Part shown: positions 1-13,514 of the stretch, piece by piece
How positions within the stretch are numbered: the stretch's first letter is position 1
Layout: each line of letters starts with the position of its first letter
Assembly: GCF_000220395.1 (NCBI RefSeq)
Contig: NW_004086713.1
Span: 151,759 to 215,758 of the forward strand
From: Ichthyophthirius multifiliis
Taxonomy: Eukaryota; Ciliophora; Oligohymenophorea; Hymenostomatida
DNA length: 64,000 nt
Direction: 5' to 3'
Program-made: the position numbers and the translations under genes
The notes under the pieces: model-generated
Databases searched by the model: none
What the model was told of the DNA's origin: nothing
The model's input: the letters and a program-made list of their open reading frames with translations, nothing else

Positions 1-1065
1 TCTTATTTTTTGCATGTCCAGAAGGGAACATAATAAATTTAGAATCAAGAATTTTTCCATTTTTTAAAGTAATTTAAATAGAAGTTGGAATTCCTTCAGG
101 ATATTTTTCATCATATTCTTTTCCTCCATGTTCGAATTCAGTCTTATCAATTAAATTTAAAGTAACTGGATTTTAAATAGCTTTATAAGAATAATCTTCA
201 GGTAAAAGAATCAATTTTTTCCATACTTCATCTAAACTACTAACATTTGATAAACTTTTGTCTTCAATAGCTTTTCTTAGCATAGTAGATACTATTTAAA
301 TTTATATAATAACAAAAAATATATAAATATAAAAAATATACCAATATAAACCATGGAATGATCTGCAGATTATCTTGATTTTGGTCTTCTTTTTGATGCA
401 TCTCCAATAATACCAAAAGCAGGTTCATAAGCAATAATTTTAATTTTACTAATAATATTAGCATTATTATGTTCTAAGAATTTATTTTCTAAAATCAACT
501 TTTACAATCCTTCTAAAGCACCAGCAGATTAGTGTTCATATAATCCTAATTTAAAATGCATTCCCTATATACATATAAATTATAATATTCTTATATTTTT
601 TTTTTTTTTACCATAACAGCGAAATCATCACCACTATTAGATACATAGATATCAAAAGGAGAATCTCCGTTTTTAGTAGGCTCGTTTAATCTAAAAATAG
701 CTTCAGGGTTTCTGAAAATATCCTTAGGTCCAATAAAGCCGTTCATAGCTCTTTTTATACACATAAGGGCTGCTTCTGTTGATAAAGCAGCTGATGCGCC
801 TTTGGAATCAGATAATTATTTACCAGCTCTAATAGCTCTGAATGGAATATAATGGGCTAAAAACATTCCGATAGCATGTTCTATTTATAATGGATTTGCA
901 TTCATTAAAGCTCCATATGTGCATATAGTAGCAACTGCACCATGAACAACGTGATCTATTTTATATGTTTTTAAAGAGAATGATTCACATAATCTACCAC
1001 GAATTTCATCTTATAAGATCATAGCCTTGTTATTATTTAGAATACATAAATAAATAAATACATAA

Positions 1066-1105
<40 letters not shown>

Positions 1106-1790
1106 TTATATATATTTTTCTTAATAAAAATAATTACTTTTGTTGCTAGCTTACCGTTTATATCAGGATTTTAATGAGCAGCAGCTAATACTGCAGGATA
1201 AAAGTCATTATGTCCGAATTCACCAGCTCTATTAGCCTTTTTTTTTAAATTTTATTTACAATCATGTTATTTATTTATTTTTACATTGACTGTCTCATTA
1301 AAACCAAACACAGTTCCATTTGAATCCCACTATTTTTTTTTTTATTTTTGGTTTTTTTTTTTTCTTTACTTCTCTAACTGCTGCAGCATTTGCGCATACA
1401 GCCTTTTCAACAGGAACATTTAAATTAGATCCAAAACATCTTGAAAATCCTATTTTCGGCTTTATATATATATATTTTTTGTTTAGTTAATAAATTAAAA
1501 CTTATATTTATTGTTTATTTTATTTTTTATACTTTTGTTCCGACTTTTTAGGCATTTTCTAAAGCTTCTGCTTTTAGTATAGTTGGGGCGTTTGTTTTTA
1601 AAGCTAAAGCTGATATACCAGTAAATACTGAGTCAGTGTGGAAAAGCTTTACTCTTTCGTATACTTTTTAACTTGGGTTACCATTTTTTAAAAAGTTGAG
1701 GGCGTATTCTCCTAAAAGACGGGCTTAGTTTTGATCTCTGGGTAATTTAAGTAATTAAGAGAAATATTTTTAAGATGCTTTTGATAGCAT
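1..1790 (-). CDS. prpD: MmgE/PrpD family dehydratase (2-methylcitrate dehydratase-like), 3' end outside window
   Basis: The family includes 2-methylcitrate dehydratase of propionate breakdown and animal cis-aconitate decarboxylase; it probably acts in the mitochondrion (inference). The ATG is at 1790 and the start reads MLSKASQKYFS. Exons fit as 1790-1533, 1459-1370, 1329-1285, 1236-1138, 1025-612, 564-342 and 291 to the window edge, with phases agreeing. Visible family signatures are GFSRCFGSN, the stretch GEFGHNDFYPAVLAAAH, DEIRGRL, HVVHGAVAT, FGPK-like FIGPKDIF and the hallmark SADHSMVYI. Gln codons are mostly TAA/TAG. The last exon runs off the left edge after SGHAKNK, so the C-terminus is missing. 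Substrate cannot be decided from sequence. Intron 1026-1137 carries a long TA repeat. Confidence 0.88.
1068..1112. repeat. TA microsatellite inside a prpD intron
   Basis: A near-perfect alternating TA tract lies wholly within the fourth intron of the prpD-like gene. It is the usual filler of long introns here. Confidence 0.85.
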
Positions 1791-2919
1791 TTTAATCTTT
1801 TTTTTTTTTTATAAAAATTTTATTTAGGCTTATAATTTTTTATTTTTCTTTAAAAAATAAAATGTTTTTTTTACAATTTTTTTATGAAAAATATCCTTAA
1901 TTTAATATGTAGATATATAATAAATTAAAAATATATTTATTTTATTATCATATAAAAATACTAAATAAATATTATAATTAAAAATACATAGATTATTTAT
2001 CTTATTAATAATTTATTAATTATTCTTATAATTAAAAAAACTTTAAAAAAAATACTTTGAAAATAATTATATTGTATAATAATAAATAAGGAGATTATAA
2101 ATTTTTAATTTTGTAAATAGAAATTAAGTTAATTTTTTTACCTATTAAATTATTTTTAAACATATTATAATTTTTTATTTTATTTTATGATTCATATAAT
2201 ACAAAAATTTATTTTTGATTATTGTTTTTTTTATTAAATATATAAGGAAAATAATATTAATCATATGTATAAAATACATTTATAACTATCAAATATTATT
2301 ATCATATTTATAGCATTTGTTATCCAGATTTATTATTTATATATAAAAAAATTAATGCTTTTCGATATCTAATACTAATTTTTATTTAAATATAAATATT
2401 TATAATATAAAGTTAATTAAAAAAAAATTATTCTATTAATTATATTAATTAAAGTAAATAATAATTTAAAATAAAATATTAAATTTAATTTTATTTGGAT
2501 AAATATTAAAAAAAAAATTATTTTTAATTATTTTTATATAGCTATATATTATAAATTATTAAAATATGATTTTTACTATTCTAATTTAAATTTTTATAAT
2601 AAAAAAAAAATTTAAACACTATTTATATTTTTCATTTCTAATACATTCTTTTATATAACATATATGAATATTATATTAGATATAATTAGTATTAGTGTAT
2701 ATAAAGTTTAAATTTGTTTTTAAATAAAATAGAATATTATTCATAATTTTTCTATTTGTTTTAATATCTTTTTTTCAAAAAAACAAATAATTTTTACATT
2801 TAAAAATACTAAGTTTATTTTCTTATTAATAAACATAGGTTAAACTTGTTAACTCAAAAAAAAAAAAAAATAATCCATTTAATTAATTAACAAATCATTT
2901 TAAATAAAAAAAAGTTGAT
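1791..2919. other. Intergenic, no gene seen
   Basis: About 1.1 kb of A/T-rich sequence lies between the divergently transcribed prpD-like (-) and CAP-domain (+) genes. I see only A or T runs and short palindromic AT stretches. The promoters of both neighbours must lie here, but no conserved element is recognisable. Confidence 0.6.
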
Positions 2920-3482
2920 ATGAAAAAGTATTTTATGGCTTAAACCGACGAGAAAGACTACTAGTTTAAGATTACAATAATAAATTTAAAAAGTAAAGTT
3001 TCTGCAGGAAGATAAACAAACCAAATTTTAGCTTCAGATACTGAAGAAATTATTTGGGACTCTAGTCTTTAAAATAGTGCTTAATAATGGTCTATGAGTT
3101 GAAATTACGGGCATAGATCACGAAGATATTATGGAAAAATAACACCTATGGCGCTTTGGGTTAAGGGGAAGGACGAGATGTTAAAAAATTCATAATTATG
3201 TGGTTTTATGAAACTAAAAAGTTTTCGCAAAGTAATATTGAGGGATATAATTTTAATTATTCCACTACATATTACACATAAATGATATGTGTGGGTAGTA
3301 ATAGACTTGGATTTGGGGTAGTATATTATAAAAATGGAAACATTTTTTACCATAATATTGTTTATTAATACGGAAATAAAGGAAATTTCATAAGATAATC
3401 TATTTATAAAAAGGGAACACATTTTAGTTAATGTTCAAAAGGAAAATAATAATTTGAAAAATTAAAATCTTTTTGTAGTTGA
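2920..3482 (+). CDS. CAP-domain (SCP/TAPS, GAPR-1-like) protein, one frame break
   Basis: A single exon of about 188 codons from ATG 2920 to TGA 3480-3482. Family features in order are an ...EIIWDSSLQNSAQQWS helix, NYGHRS carrying the cavity His, YGALGQGEG (in place of the YGEN motif), VKKFIIMWFYE, YYTQMI in place of the usual HFTQ(V/M)W, and a C-terminal FYHNIVYQYGNKGNF matching the family's final strand. The first third and the rest are in different frames; the switch is at a run of five A's near 3140, which one more A would reconcile. There is no signal peptide, unlike most secreted CAP proteins, so it may be an intracellular GAPR-1 type or have lost its first exon. It could be a decaying copy. 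The CAP call is firm; function is unknown. Confidence 0.7.
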
Positions 3483-4040
3483 ATTGTTATATATTTTTTG
3501 ACATTAGATTATTTCCATATATATTATTATTATTAAATGTTGCGTTATTTTATTTAAATAAATATATTATCAGTAATAATGTTTTTATAGAAAATAATCT
3601 TGTATTTTTAAAGTTTATCAAATTTTATTTATTTTATTTTTTTTGAAATGATATGAATTTTTTTTATCATATAGATTATAAAGGTATCTTTTTTTTATCG
3701 TAAATTTACTTTATTAACGCAAGTTTATAAATTAGTTAATATTCGTCATTTAATAAGTAATTTTTATATTTAATTTTTTATAAGAAAATTAATTGATATT
3801 TTGTATCTTGTTTTAAAATAAAAATAAAATTATAGGAAAAACTATATTATATAAATGAAATTGATAAATATAAATTATATTCACATAAATAATAAATAAT
3901 TAGTGGTTATATCTAAATTTATGGATAATATAAAATAAAATAATATAAAATAAAATATTAAATAAAATAATATAATATAATATTAAATAAATTAATATAA
4001 CATAATATTAAATAAAATAATCAATAAATAAAAAATAAAA
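3483..4040. other. Intergenic with degenerate AATATAAAATAA-type repeats
   Basis: This 560 bp spacer separates CAP and DOP1, both on +. From about 3925 to 4025 it consists of imperfect iterations of AAATAAAATAATATAA-like units just upstream of the DOP1 start. No gene is visible. Confidence 0.6.
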
Positions 4041-5676
4041 ATGGAAAAAAAAAAAAATTTAGATAAGCAATATTCAAAAGAACAAGAAACATTTAAAAAA
4101 CTAATAACAATTCATTTATAATATTTTGAAAAAAACTCTGAATGGACCGATTACAATAGTTGGTTAATAAAACTAGGTTAAATTCTAGACGAAAACAAAC
4201 TGCCATAAATACCTGAAAAACTCTAATTGTCCAAAAGATTAGCCTAATGTCTTCACCCTTCTTTACCCGCAAAAGTTCATGAATAAGTCCTTATTATATA
4301 TATGAAAATATTTAAAAATATAAAATTAATTAAAGAAAATGAGTCAAAGTAAAAATATATAAATTAATTTTCTTAAGAAATATATTTATATTCTATGGGA
4401 ATTCTTCCTTTTTATTAATTCGCTTCTTTATAAATAAAACCATAATTTTTGAAACTTATAGATGACTTTTTTTTAGATTTGGAAATTTAATTAATTCCCT
4501 TTCTTCCTGCACTTATAGCTAGTATTCTTCCAGGTTTGTAGGACAATGATGAATAAATAAAAAAACAAACTTAAAATATTTTAGATAAAATATAATCTAT
4601 AGTAGGATATAAGTATTTTTTTTCGGCTTTATGGCTCACTATTTTACGAGTTCCAAGAATAAGAATTGTTGGGTATAAATTATTAAATAAAAAAACATCG
4701 AATATATAAAATATGGAAGATTCAGGGTTATTTAGGGACAATGATTAAGTTTTATAAAATACTATATCTTGTTCTTCATTATATTCGAATTAAATAGATT
4801 TTAAATAAAAAAATAGTACGTAAAATATTAATAATGAATCTAATTTATAAGATGATTAGAATAAAAAAAATGATGAATATTTATCTTCTAGCTCTTAAGA
4901 CGTATAGATTGAAGGTAAATTATTTCAATCATAGAGTTTTATTGTTCAATAAAATCATTTTTAAGACCCTATAGTTAAAATATAGGAAGAATTATTAAGT
5001 AATGTAGTAAAAACGAGTAAACAAATAACTGGAAACGATGTTTTATTCCCAAATGCGAGTAGTTTAATTATAAATGCGCTTTTAAATACACTGGAAGATG
5101 AAAATAATTTAATAAGAAGATAAGGATTGGATTATATAATAAATACTTTCCCAATATAAAATGATACTATTTTTTCCAAAAACGATAAAAAGCTTTTAAT
5201 TTAATCTTGTTTATAATTATTAGTTAAAAACGAATACGCGATTGTTAGAAGAATTAATACATGGCTTTTTGGACCACCTGATACTTAAAATATGTTCAAT
5301 ATAAAAGAAAATGAAGCAGTTAATGTTTTGCAATTAATAATGGAAACTTTTGAGGAAATTCTTTAAAAAAATATTAATTCAGAACCATTGAAAATTTTGT
5401 AAAATTTTTACAGAGAACATGCACATTTTATACCTAAAACTATCACTTTTATTGCTTTCCCGTTAATTAAGTATATGTTTAAAAATAAAAATGATGAAAA
5501 TATTCAAAAATCTTCAGAAAGGTTACTGGAAAGTATTTCTAATCATTTAGACACTATTTTAAATGTTTTAGGTATATACATATTAATATATAAATATATA
5601 TTTATATAATATTTATATGTATTTCTATGAATTTTTATATTTAATCGAATAAAATATAAATATTGTTTAATAGTTA

Positions 5677-5707
<31 letters not shown>

Positions 5708-7684
5708 TTAAAATTATTAATATATTTATTATTATTATTATTTTTTAATAAAAAGCTTAAAGATTAGGAGAAACAATAATAGATAATAAAAATGAAGAAG
5801 AAGCTTTTGAAGTCATAGAATTAATTGAATTTACATTTTTAATGTAACCTCAATAAGATGAAGATGATAAAAATAACGTAATAAAAATATTTGAATGTAT
5901 AAAGCCTATAATAAAAGAAATATTATTAACATTTATTAAAATCGGCCCTTAATAAATTGTTTAATTAAAATATAAAAAAAGTGCTTTAAATTTAATTCTC
6001 ATTATGATTGAATAATTGTAATTTTATACAAACTAAATTTGTTTTTAACATTCATATACTGAATATACAGCTTAATTTAATTAATATTTTGAATAATATG
6101 TGTCTTTTATTCTCGAACAAAATGATGATTTTGGAATTCTGAATCATACAACCAAAATAATAATTTATTTAAACAATTATGTATATATTTAAGAGAATTC
6201 TAATTTCGAATAAATACCTGAATGGCTCAAAAGTATGTTAGATTGTCTAGACTCTGATTGTTTTACTATTAGATATTATACTGTTTTAAATTTATTTGAA
6301 ATTTTGAATAGCTAATCGCTTTTTCAACCTTTTATTTTATTAAAAAAAGACATATTGAGTAAAATTTTTGGAGTTTTATATAATTTTTTCGATGAAAACA
6401 ATACTTTTTAAATGTAAGAAATATTATAAATAATAGTATATTTTGTAAAAAACCATCATAATATTTTCAAAAATTACATTGAAAATGATTTATAGAATTC
6501 TCAATAAATCGAATAAGCAACAAGAAGATATTAAAAATTTTATAAACTAACTAATAATTATACGAAAGAAAATAGCTATTGTAATGAAGGAGTTGGTTAG
6601 AATATAATGCTGAGTTATTTAATTCATGATAATCCTATAATAAGATATAATTCTAGGAACTGGTTAAAGGATAATCATGGATTTTTATTTAGAATTTTAG
6701 ATCCTTTATGTTGTGATTTGTTGGAGGAGTTTTCAAAGTCGGAATTTTAATATATGGAAAATAGGTAGATTATATATTTTAAAGAATATGATTTTGAAAA
6801 AGTTACCCAAGCATATAAATTATTGAAATCGACTTTGAATATAATGAGAGATAAGTATTTATTATATTGTTCTTAGGTGATTATATCTCATTAAGTTTCA
6901 AAATAAATTACATCGAGTAAATTGTAATCCCAGTTTGATATATAAAGTACTTCATATATTGAGTTTTTGTTAAATATTTCTCTTAAGTTTCTTTAAGGAA
7001 AGCCTAATAGTAATTTATGTATTAATAATAAAGATTTTGAATTAAAAAATAATACTATAAACGCAAATTTTTGTGATTTTTTGGAATCCATTATAAACGA
7101 AATTAATAAGTATGAAGTGCTTGTAAAAGTTATGAATTATTCTTTTTAAATAATTTTAATTTGCTTACAAAACTTAATTAATAATAAAAACTATGTAATG
7201 TAGACTTAAGTACTTAATTTAATACATATTATTTTGTAAAAGACAAAGGATAATATTAAAAATATAAATGAAGATGATACAAAATTAATCACAGAATTAA
7301 TTACTTCTAATCTTTTTTTCCCTGTACTTTTAGATGGTCTTAAAGAATCTGATACAGAATACGTATGTTAGACTTTTCTTAAAAGTATAAATAAATCTAT
7401 TTTTTATTGCTCTAAAATTGTAAACGAAAAAGAACTTGCGCCTTTTATTTCATTAACTATTAAATATTATATTAATTAAATAAAAAAGACTTAAATAGTT
7501 TTTCTTGGAAATTCTATCAAAATAAACCTTTTAAATAGTAGTTAAAATTTAAAAAATTAATCTAGTATTATTTAATCTATTAAAAGCAAATAGAAAAATG
7601 ATGCAAATATTACTGAATAAAAAAATTCTAATTAATAATTTTTAAAAAATTCAACTTAAGATTAATCTGTATATATATATAAAA

Positions 7685-7716
<32 letters not shown>

Positions 7717-10334
7717 TTTTTTTAAAAAAAAAAAGTCATTATTTAAAGCTTTAATCTAACTTTTGAATTATTTTTTGAAATTTAAAAGCAATGAAAATTA
7801 GAATTAATTATAAAGTTCATCTTTCTTATAAAAGTTTAAAGAAAACAAACATTTTGAAAACGCTACTGAGTTTATTCTATTTAAAGAAATTAATAGGAAT
7901 ATTATTGATAATCTTACAGGTATTATAGAAGCTTATTTACATTGTTGGCCTATATCTCCATATTTTATTGAACATATTAAATTAACAAGTAAAGGTCTAA
8001 ATGCATATAATTATTAATAATTTTAGATATTTAATAGAGTATTTTATTAAATTTAAATATATTAATTAAATTTAATAAAAAGGATTATTAATTTTAAATT
8101 AAAATTGATGAACAAGACTAAAATTTACTAAGGAATTAAATATAATAGATAATAAGACCATTATTCAAATAATTTAATTTAGAAGTTATGAACTCTTTAT
8201 TGGAATTATGTAATTTATACTCAGACCACAATTGGATTTAAAATCAACCTGAAATCAATTCTTCTAACTTAAATAAACTGTTTGATTTAATTATTTCTTT
8301 AGAAGCTAATTTAGATGAGTTTATTTATACATTAACATAAACTTAAAACGTAAGAAATATTAAAAATTTTTATGGACAAAAAATGAGTTTAAGTAAAAAT
8401 CAATTACCTTATAATACTTCTATTGCTACGAAAGAAGTTGATATTTTATTCTTTTTTTATGTTATTATATCTAATTATCCATTGGATACTTAAAAAATTA
8501 ACGAAACATATTTAATTAATATATGGAACGAAGCCATCAAATTTTTCTAGTAATTTTTTTCATTTAAAATCTAAATAAATTTTTCTCAAAAATTTAAAAA
8601 AATTAAAATAAAAGAGTATTCAATTATACAAAACATACAGAAAGTTTAGTTTGGGTATTGGAATGTATATATATGATGACCTTAAAGTTTTCATTAAAAG
8701 CTCCATTGAATAATAAATCTTTTAAAAAAGATTTAACTAAAATTAGTAAAAGTTTACTCTTAGATCTTTCTAATATAGCAGTATTTAAATATAAGTTTGT
8801 AAATATAGATATTATAGGAAATTATAATATCGATAATCTATTTTAAATTGTAAGTCCTTATTCACCTAATATTTATAAGATTTTTAAATAAAACTAAAAA
8901 GATTAAATTTTATTTTTAAGTGGTGAAAATGAAAATATTAATTATGAGTAAATAACAAGTATTTTATGTTATAAAATACTAAATGAAGTTAGTATGGAAT
9001 TACTCTAAAATATATATAATAATGATTTTGCAACTATTTATTCTATTACTTAAGAATATATGATTGATTTATTCAAAGTTATAGGTTAAAAATAACAGAA
9101 TTAATTATATGCATTTTACGCTTCTTAATTAATTTATTCACTTTTGAAAAATAATAAATAAAATCTAATTAAAGAACTTAAAAAAAATATTTTAGATATT
9201 TTTAATTCTTAAGTATAATTATTTTTTATAAAAAAAATTAATTTTTTTTTATTTAAAAAAAAAAGGATTTCTTTTAGTGTGATGTTTAAAATTTATGCTA
9301 TTGGAAACTTATTATTGATACAGTAAGTGATTAAGATGATTTATTTAAAGAATTTACAGCTAGAGATAATATTTTTAATATTTTGATTAACAAAGGGATA
9401 GAAAATTAACATAAAATTAAAAAATTATTCAGAATTTGTTTCATTATTTATTCAGGTCAATAAGATAAATATAATAAAAAACTATAAGAAATCTTTGAAA
9501 TTATAAATGAAATTATCAAAAATATCGATACATCGGCTAATTTAATTATTTTAGTTATTTTTTATTATTAAAAAAATAATATATGATTCTTTTTTTTTAA
9601 AAAAAATAAATAAATTAGATTTTATTATATTTCAGAATTATGATTTTAAGAATGTCTTAGATTGTGTTAGTAGATTTTTTTAGAACTATATGGCCTATTT
9701 TATTGAACCTTTTAATTAAGATTTTTAGTAAAAAGGATAATAGTCTTATAAATATTAATTTAATTTTTGCTGGTTTAAAATTAATTGAATTAATTTCTAT
9801 TGTTTAAATTGAAGATTTTTATTTTTATTAATGGATTTTTTTATTTGATAGTATATATATATATATATATATATATTATTTTAAACTATAATTATAAATT
9901 TTTTTATTATTAAGCTTTTGGTGTTAACATAGAAAAAATACAATAAGATTAATATATTATTTAAAACAATTAATTTGTTACTCCATTTTAATTTAATCCT
10001 ATTTTAGGAACTTTATTTGAATAACCATATAAAATAGACTATATAAGTACTATGAAAAAAGAAGATATTTAATAAAGTTTTGAAAAAACAACTAGAAAGG
10101 TTATTTTTACTGAATCAAGTGTATTTTTTTGTTACATAACCTTTATTTATTTATTTTTAAACTTAAAATAATTAGATCTAAACGTTTTAATAGTTATAAT
10201 AAAAAATACATGAATTTTGCTAATATATCATATTTATTAATCAAAAAAGACCTGAAGTTGATTTAATATTAATGGAAGAAATTATTGAATAAGATTTTAT
10301 TAATTTAAATACATTTTTATTAGAATAAAAATGA
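4041..10334 (+). CDS. DOP1: DOP1/Dopey family leucine-zipper-like trafficking protein
   Basis: DOP1 works with Mon2 and a flippase at Golgi/endosome membranes. The Dopey N-domain is clear: WTDYNSWLIKLGQIL, LSKRLAQCLHPSLPAKVHEQ, GILPFYQFASLQIKPQ, ALIASILPG and FSALWLTILRVPRIRIVGYK. It is followed by LEDENNLIRRQGLDYIINTF and RRINTWLFGP. C-terminal signatures are ESLVWVLECIYMMTL, FIIYSGQQDKYNKKLQEI and FRIMILRMSQ. Introns with agreeing phases are 5572-5755, 7669-7735, 8039-8082, 8550-8614, 9213-9265, 9554-9618 and 9851-9914. A last intron (about 10122-10250) is inferred because the final exon reads RPEVDLILMEEIIEQDF; its donor phase does not fit cleanly, perhaps from a miscalled homopolymer. Predicted length is about 1,870 residues, normal for the family. 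The TGA is at 10332, 94 bp from the opposing zDHHC gene. Confidence 0.92.
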
Positions 10335-10428
10335 ATTAAAATAATTAAGTTATTTTTTTCAATAAAGAAATAAATTAAATATAAAAGATATATGTTTAGG
10401 GGGGAGGAGAAAAATAAATATATATGTT

Positions 10429-11756
10429 TCATATTTATTTTAAATTTTAAAATAATTACTTTTTTTATTCAAAAGGTTATATTTTTATCATCTTTTTTTT
10501 TTATAATAATATTTTAAATCTTTCCAAAAGATTAGTTTTATATTTATTAAATATTATTTTAATCAATCTTACTTATAGTTTCTCTTGAAGTGTTATAATA
10601 ATATTTTTATTTAAACTGCTGAATACTTTAGTTAATATTGTCATCTTTTTGTTTAGTTTAATAATTAATTTATTGTTATTATTTATTTTAATTAAAATTT
10701 TTATTTTTTAATAAATATAATCCAAAGGATAATTTTTAATTATGTCATTCCGTATTTAAAAAATTTATTTAAATTGTTTTTTTTTAAAATCAAAGTTTGA
10801 AATTTGATTACTAATATCAGGACAAATTTTTTTTTATTAATTTTTTTTTTTTTAAAAAGTGCAGAAATTCTTTTTAATATTTTATTTTTTTTTAAACATT
10901 TTTTGTTTTATATATTAATAAGTTGAAATTCCTTTAAATTTAAGCAATATATGAAACAAAATTAAATAAAAATCAAGTAAACAAACGACTATATCTAATA
11001 AAAGCAAAATCCACATAAAAAATTATTTTAAATTTATGTTAATTTCAAGAGTATATGCATTAAAATAAATAAATATAAGACTATTCATAAAAATAGATAT
11101 TATCAAGAAAAAGAAAAAATTGTAATTAGTTTTACCTATACAATTATTTAACCATTTACAGTGATGATCAAATCCACTTACGCATCTAAATATTTAAAAA
11201 TATATGAATTATTATATATTTTTTAATTTCTATATTTTATTTTTGTTAATTATTTTTTTATATATGAAAAAACCTATTACAATTTTTGCAATGTTTTGAT
11301 GATTTTTAGACATTATATTAACAAATATCGCAAAAGTATTTATAAGAAGAATTATCAAATATTTAGCTTTATTTTAATAATTTAATATATATAAAAAGTT
11401 ATAATTTTGTGAGTATATATATATATATCTTTACTTTGTAAAAAATAAATTCTATTATATTCTTATTATAGGATCAGTTGGATCTGAATATGTACATATA
11501 AATGTTAGTATTAAAGTTATAAAATATGATATATAGTATAATACTATAGAAACTAGCTTTTTGCAAAAATTATTTTTTTAAATATTAAAAAAATAGTTAT
11601 TTATAAATACTTTATTTGTATCATTTAAATATGTGAATACACATAATTAAAACACAAGTAATTTTGAAACAAAAAAATATAAGAAAGTATTTAATACGGA
11701 TCAAATTTATTAGAAAATCCATTAATCTTTTGTAATTTTGGTTTAAACTAATTCAT
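10429..11756 (-). CDS. zDHHC protein S-acyltransferase (palmitoyltransferase)
   Basis: This enzyme attaches palmitate to cysteines of membrane-associated proteins. The start reads [20 protein letters not shown], an N-terminal pattern common in protist zDHHC enzymes. Two membrane segments follow, then the cytosolic-side motif YSDPTDP, then the Cys-rich domain [20 protein letters not shown] joined by an intron to [17 protein letters not shown]. That contains the catalytic DHHC cysteine and all zinc ligands. Two more membrane helices and TYQYIKQK follow; the lysine-rich C-terminal tail ends at TGA 10429-10431. Introns are 11367-11434 and 11186-11273. The first exon changes frame at a run of seven T's near 11685, which one added T would repair. 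That looks like a base-calling slip because the protein is conserved on both sides. Confidence 0.88.
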
Positions 11757-12376
11757 ATATATATTATTGTTTGAAATATTTATATTTAGATATGTTTAAG
11801 TGAATATAAAAATAAACAATTAAATATAAAAGTATTTGTATTTTAATATATAATTAATAATAATATTTATAAGTGACTTTATTGTAATATATAAATAAAT
11901 AATTTAAATTTATTTATTGGTTTTTTTATTTTTATTGTTTTTTTTGTTTTTTTTTTAAAAAAATAAATATTTAAAATTTAATTTTTTTAAAATTTCTTTT
12001 ATCCTAAAAATAATCAAAATAAAAAAAAAACAAAACAAAACAAAAAAAGAGGGAGAGAGAGATATATATATTTTATAAAATTTTACTATTATTAAATTGT
12101 TAACACATTCTAAACAAACAAACAAAAGAAATCAAATAGTATTTTTTTTTAAAAAAATAAAGTTAATATAATATAAATTGTTTAGGCCTTAAAAAAAATA
12201 AAAAATGATATCCAATAAGAATTAATATACACCTTAAAAATAATTAAGCAATTAAAATTAATAAAATATTTATGATTCTCCTGTATAAATTATATAAACT
12301 ATTAATTTTTATATTATATTTAAAAATAATAATACAAAAAAAGAAATAGAATTAGCTTACGTCAAATTCTAAAAGA
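11757..12376. other. Divergent promoter spacer, no gene seen
   Basis: This 620 bp gap lies between the zDHHC gene (-) and an unknown gene (+). It holds a purine-rich patch around 12020-12065 (A runs, CAAAA iterations and GGGAGAGAGAGA), the only G-rich stretch nearby. No RNA gene is recognisable. Confidence 0.55.
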
Positions 12377-13133
12377 ATGACTCTTTTAGATATGTCTCCT
12401 TTTTCGAAAAATTCTAACTGCTATTCTGATATTAGTACTGAACAAAATAAAAATAATTGTTATGAGAATAGATATTATGAAAAAATATATAAAAATCGAA
12501 TAAAAAAGCTGAAATAAGTGACTTTTCAAGCTATTTTGTTAATAATTAAGACAATAACATTATTAATTAATAATTAGAATATTAAAATTTAAATATTTCT
12601 TTCAAAAAGTTTAGTTTAACAAGTCCTAAAAAATAATAGAATAAAAGAAATGTACAAAATAAATAATATCATTATTAAGAAATTGTAAAATATATAAAAT
12701 AATAAAAAAAAAAACTATAATCTTTTTTACTTTTTTTCTAGATTTAATAATTAATAAATAATTTCATAAATTAATATAATTAAGGATAGTAAATTCATAA
12801 CTAAAATTAAGTAATAAATTTTTTTATTTTTAATTAATAAAATATTTTTAAATAAATATTTATTAGATTTAGATAGAGTTGAATAATTAATTTATTAATT
12901 TATAAGTAATTAATTTATATATATATATATATATATAAATATTAAATATATAATTATTTAAGATAAGTTTTTACATATTTCTGATATATTTGAAAATTAA
13001 GTCTAAGCATAAAGTTAATCTGTTCTATATACTTTAGATGGCTAATAATTTAAATTTAATATAATATTTTAAATTCAAATTAATTTTAATTCTCCTTAAA
13101 TAGAGTTTATAATTTTTTATTGATTATATATAA
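12377..13133 (+). CDS. Hypothetical protein, exon structure unresolved
   Basis: I do not recognise a family. From ATG 12377 the reading MTLLDMSPFSKNSNCYSD continues to KNRIKKLK, then changes frame near an A6 run around 12510 and goes on as SDFSSYFVNNQ and FSLTSPKKQQNKRN. Further possible exons read DLDRVEQLIYQF and, at the end, DKFLHISDIFENQVQAQS and VLYTLDGQQFKF, closing at TGA 13131-13133. The base composition and the Ser/Asn/Gln-rich segments look coding and differ from nearby spacer. The joins between pieces are guesses. It is transcribed away from the zDHHC gene and towards the OFA transporter. Confidence 0.4.
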
Positions 13134-13514
13134 ATAAATGAGTAATAATATTATAAATTATATTATTAAATTTAAAATTACATATATTTGTTTTAACTTA
13201 TGATTTTATTTATATTTTGTTTAAAAAAAATATATTTTTATTTTATGATAATATTAAATTTTAATTTCTTAGATATATTATAAAAATATAATTTTTTAAA
13301 AAACTAACTATATAATATTAATAAATTATGTTATTTTAAGATTATATATTTAATTTTTTTTTAATAATTAATTAATATTTTTGTTATTATAATTATTATA
13401 TATATAGTTTATAAAATACAAAATACCATATAATAAAAATTACTTTTTTTTATATTATAATTTTATTTTAAATATTATTGAAATAAAATAATTAAAAATA
13501 TCTAATTTTTATTT
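13134..13514. other. Convergent 3' spacer, nothing seen
   Basis: About 380 bp of A/T sequence lies between the unknown + gene and the - strand transporter. It would hold both 3' UTRs. No motif is recognisable. Confidence 0.55.

Noticed and set aside
3140-3150. Programmed +1 frameshifting as in Euplotes
   Set aside because: Euplotes shifts at stop codons after AAA; here the slips are inside homopolymers and TAA is a sense codon, so base-calling error is the simpler reading.
3129-3422. Minus-strand 97-codon frame
   Set aside because: It is the antisense shadow of the CAP-domain gene, whose conserved motifs read on the plus strand.
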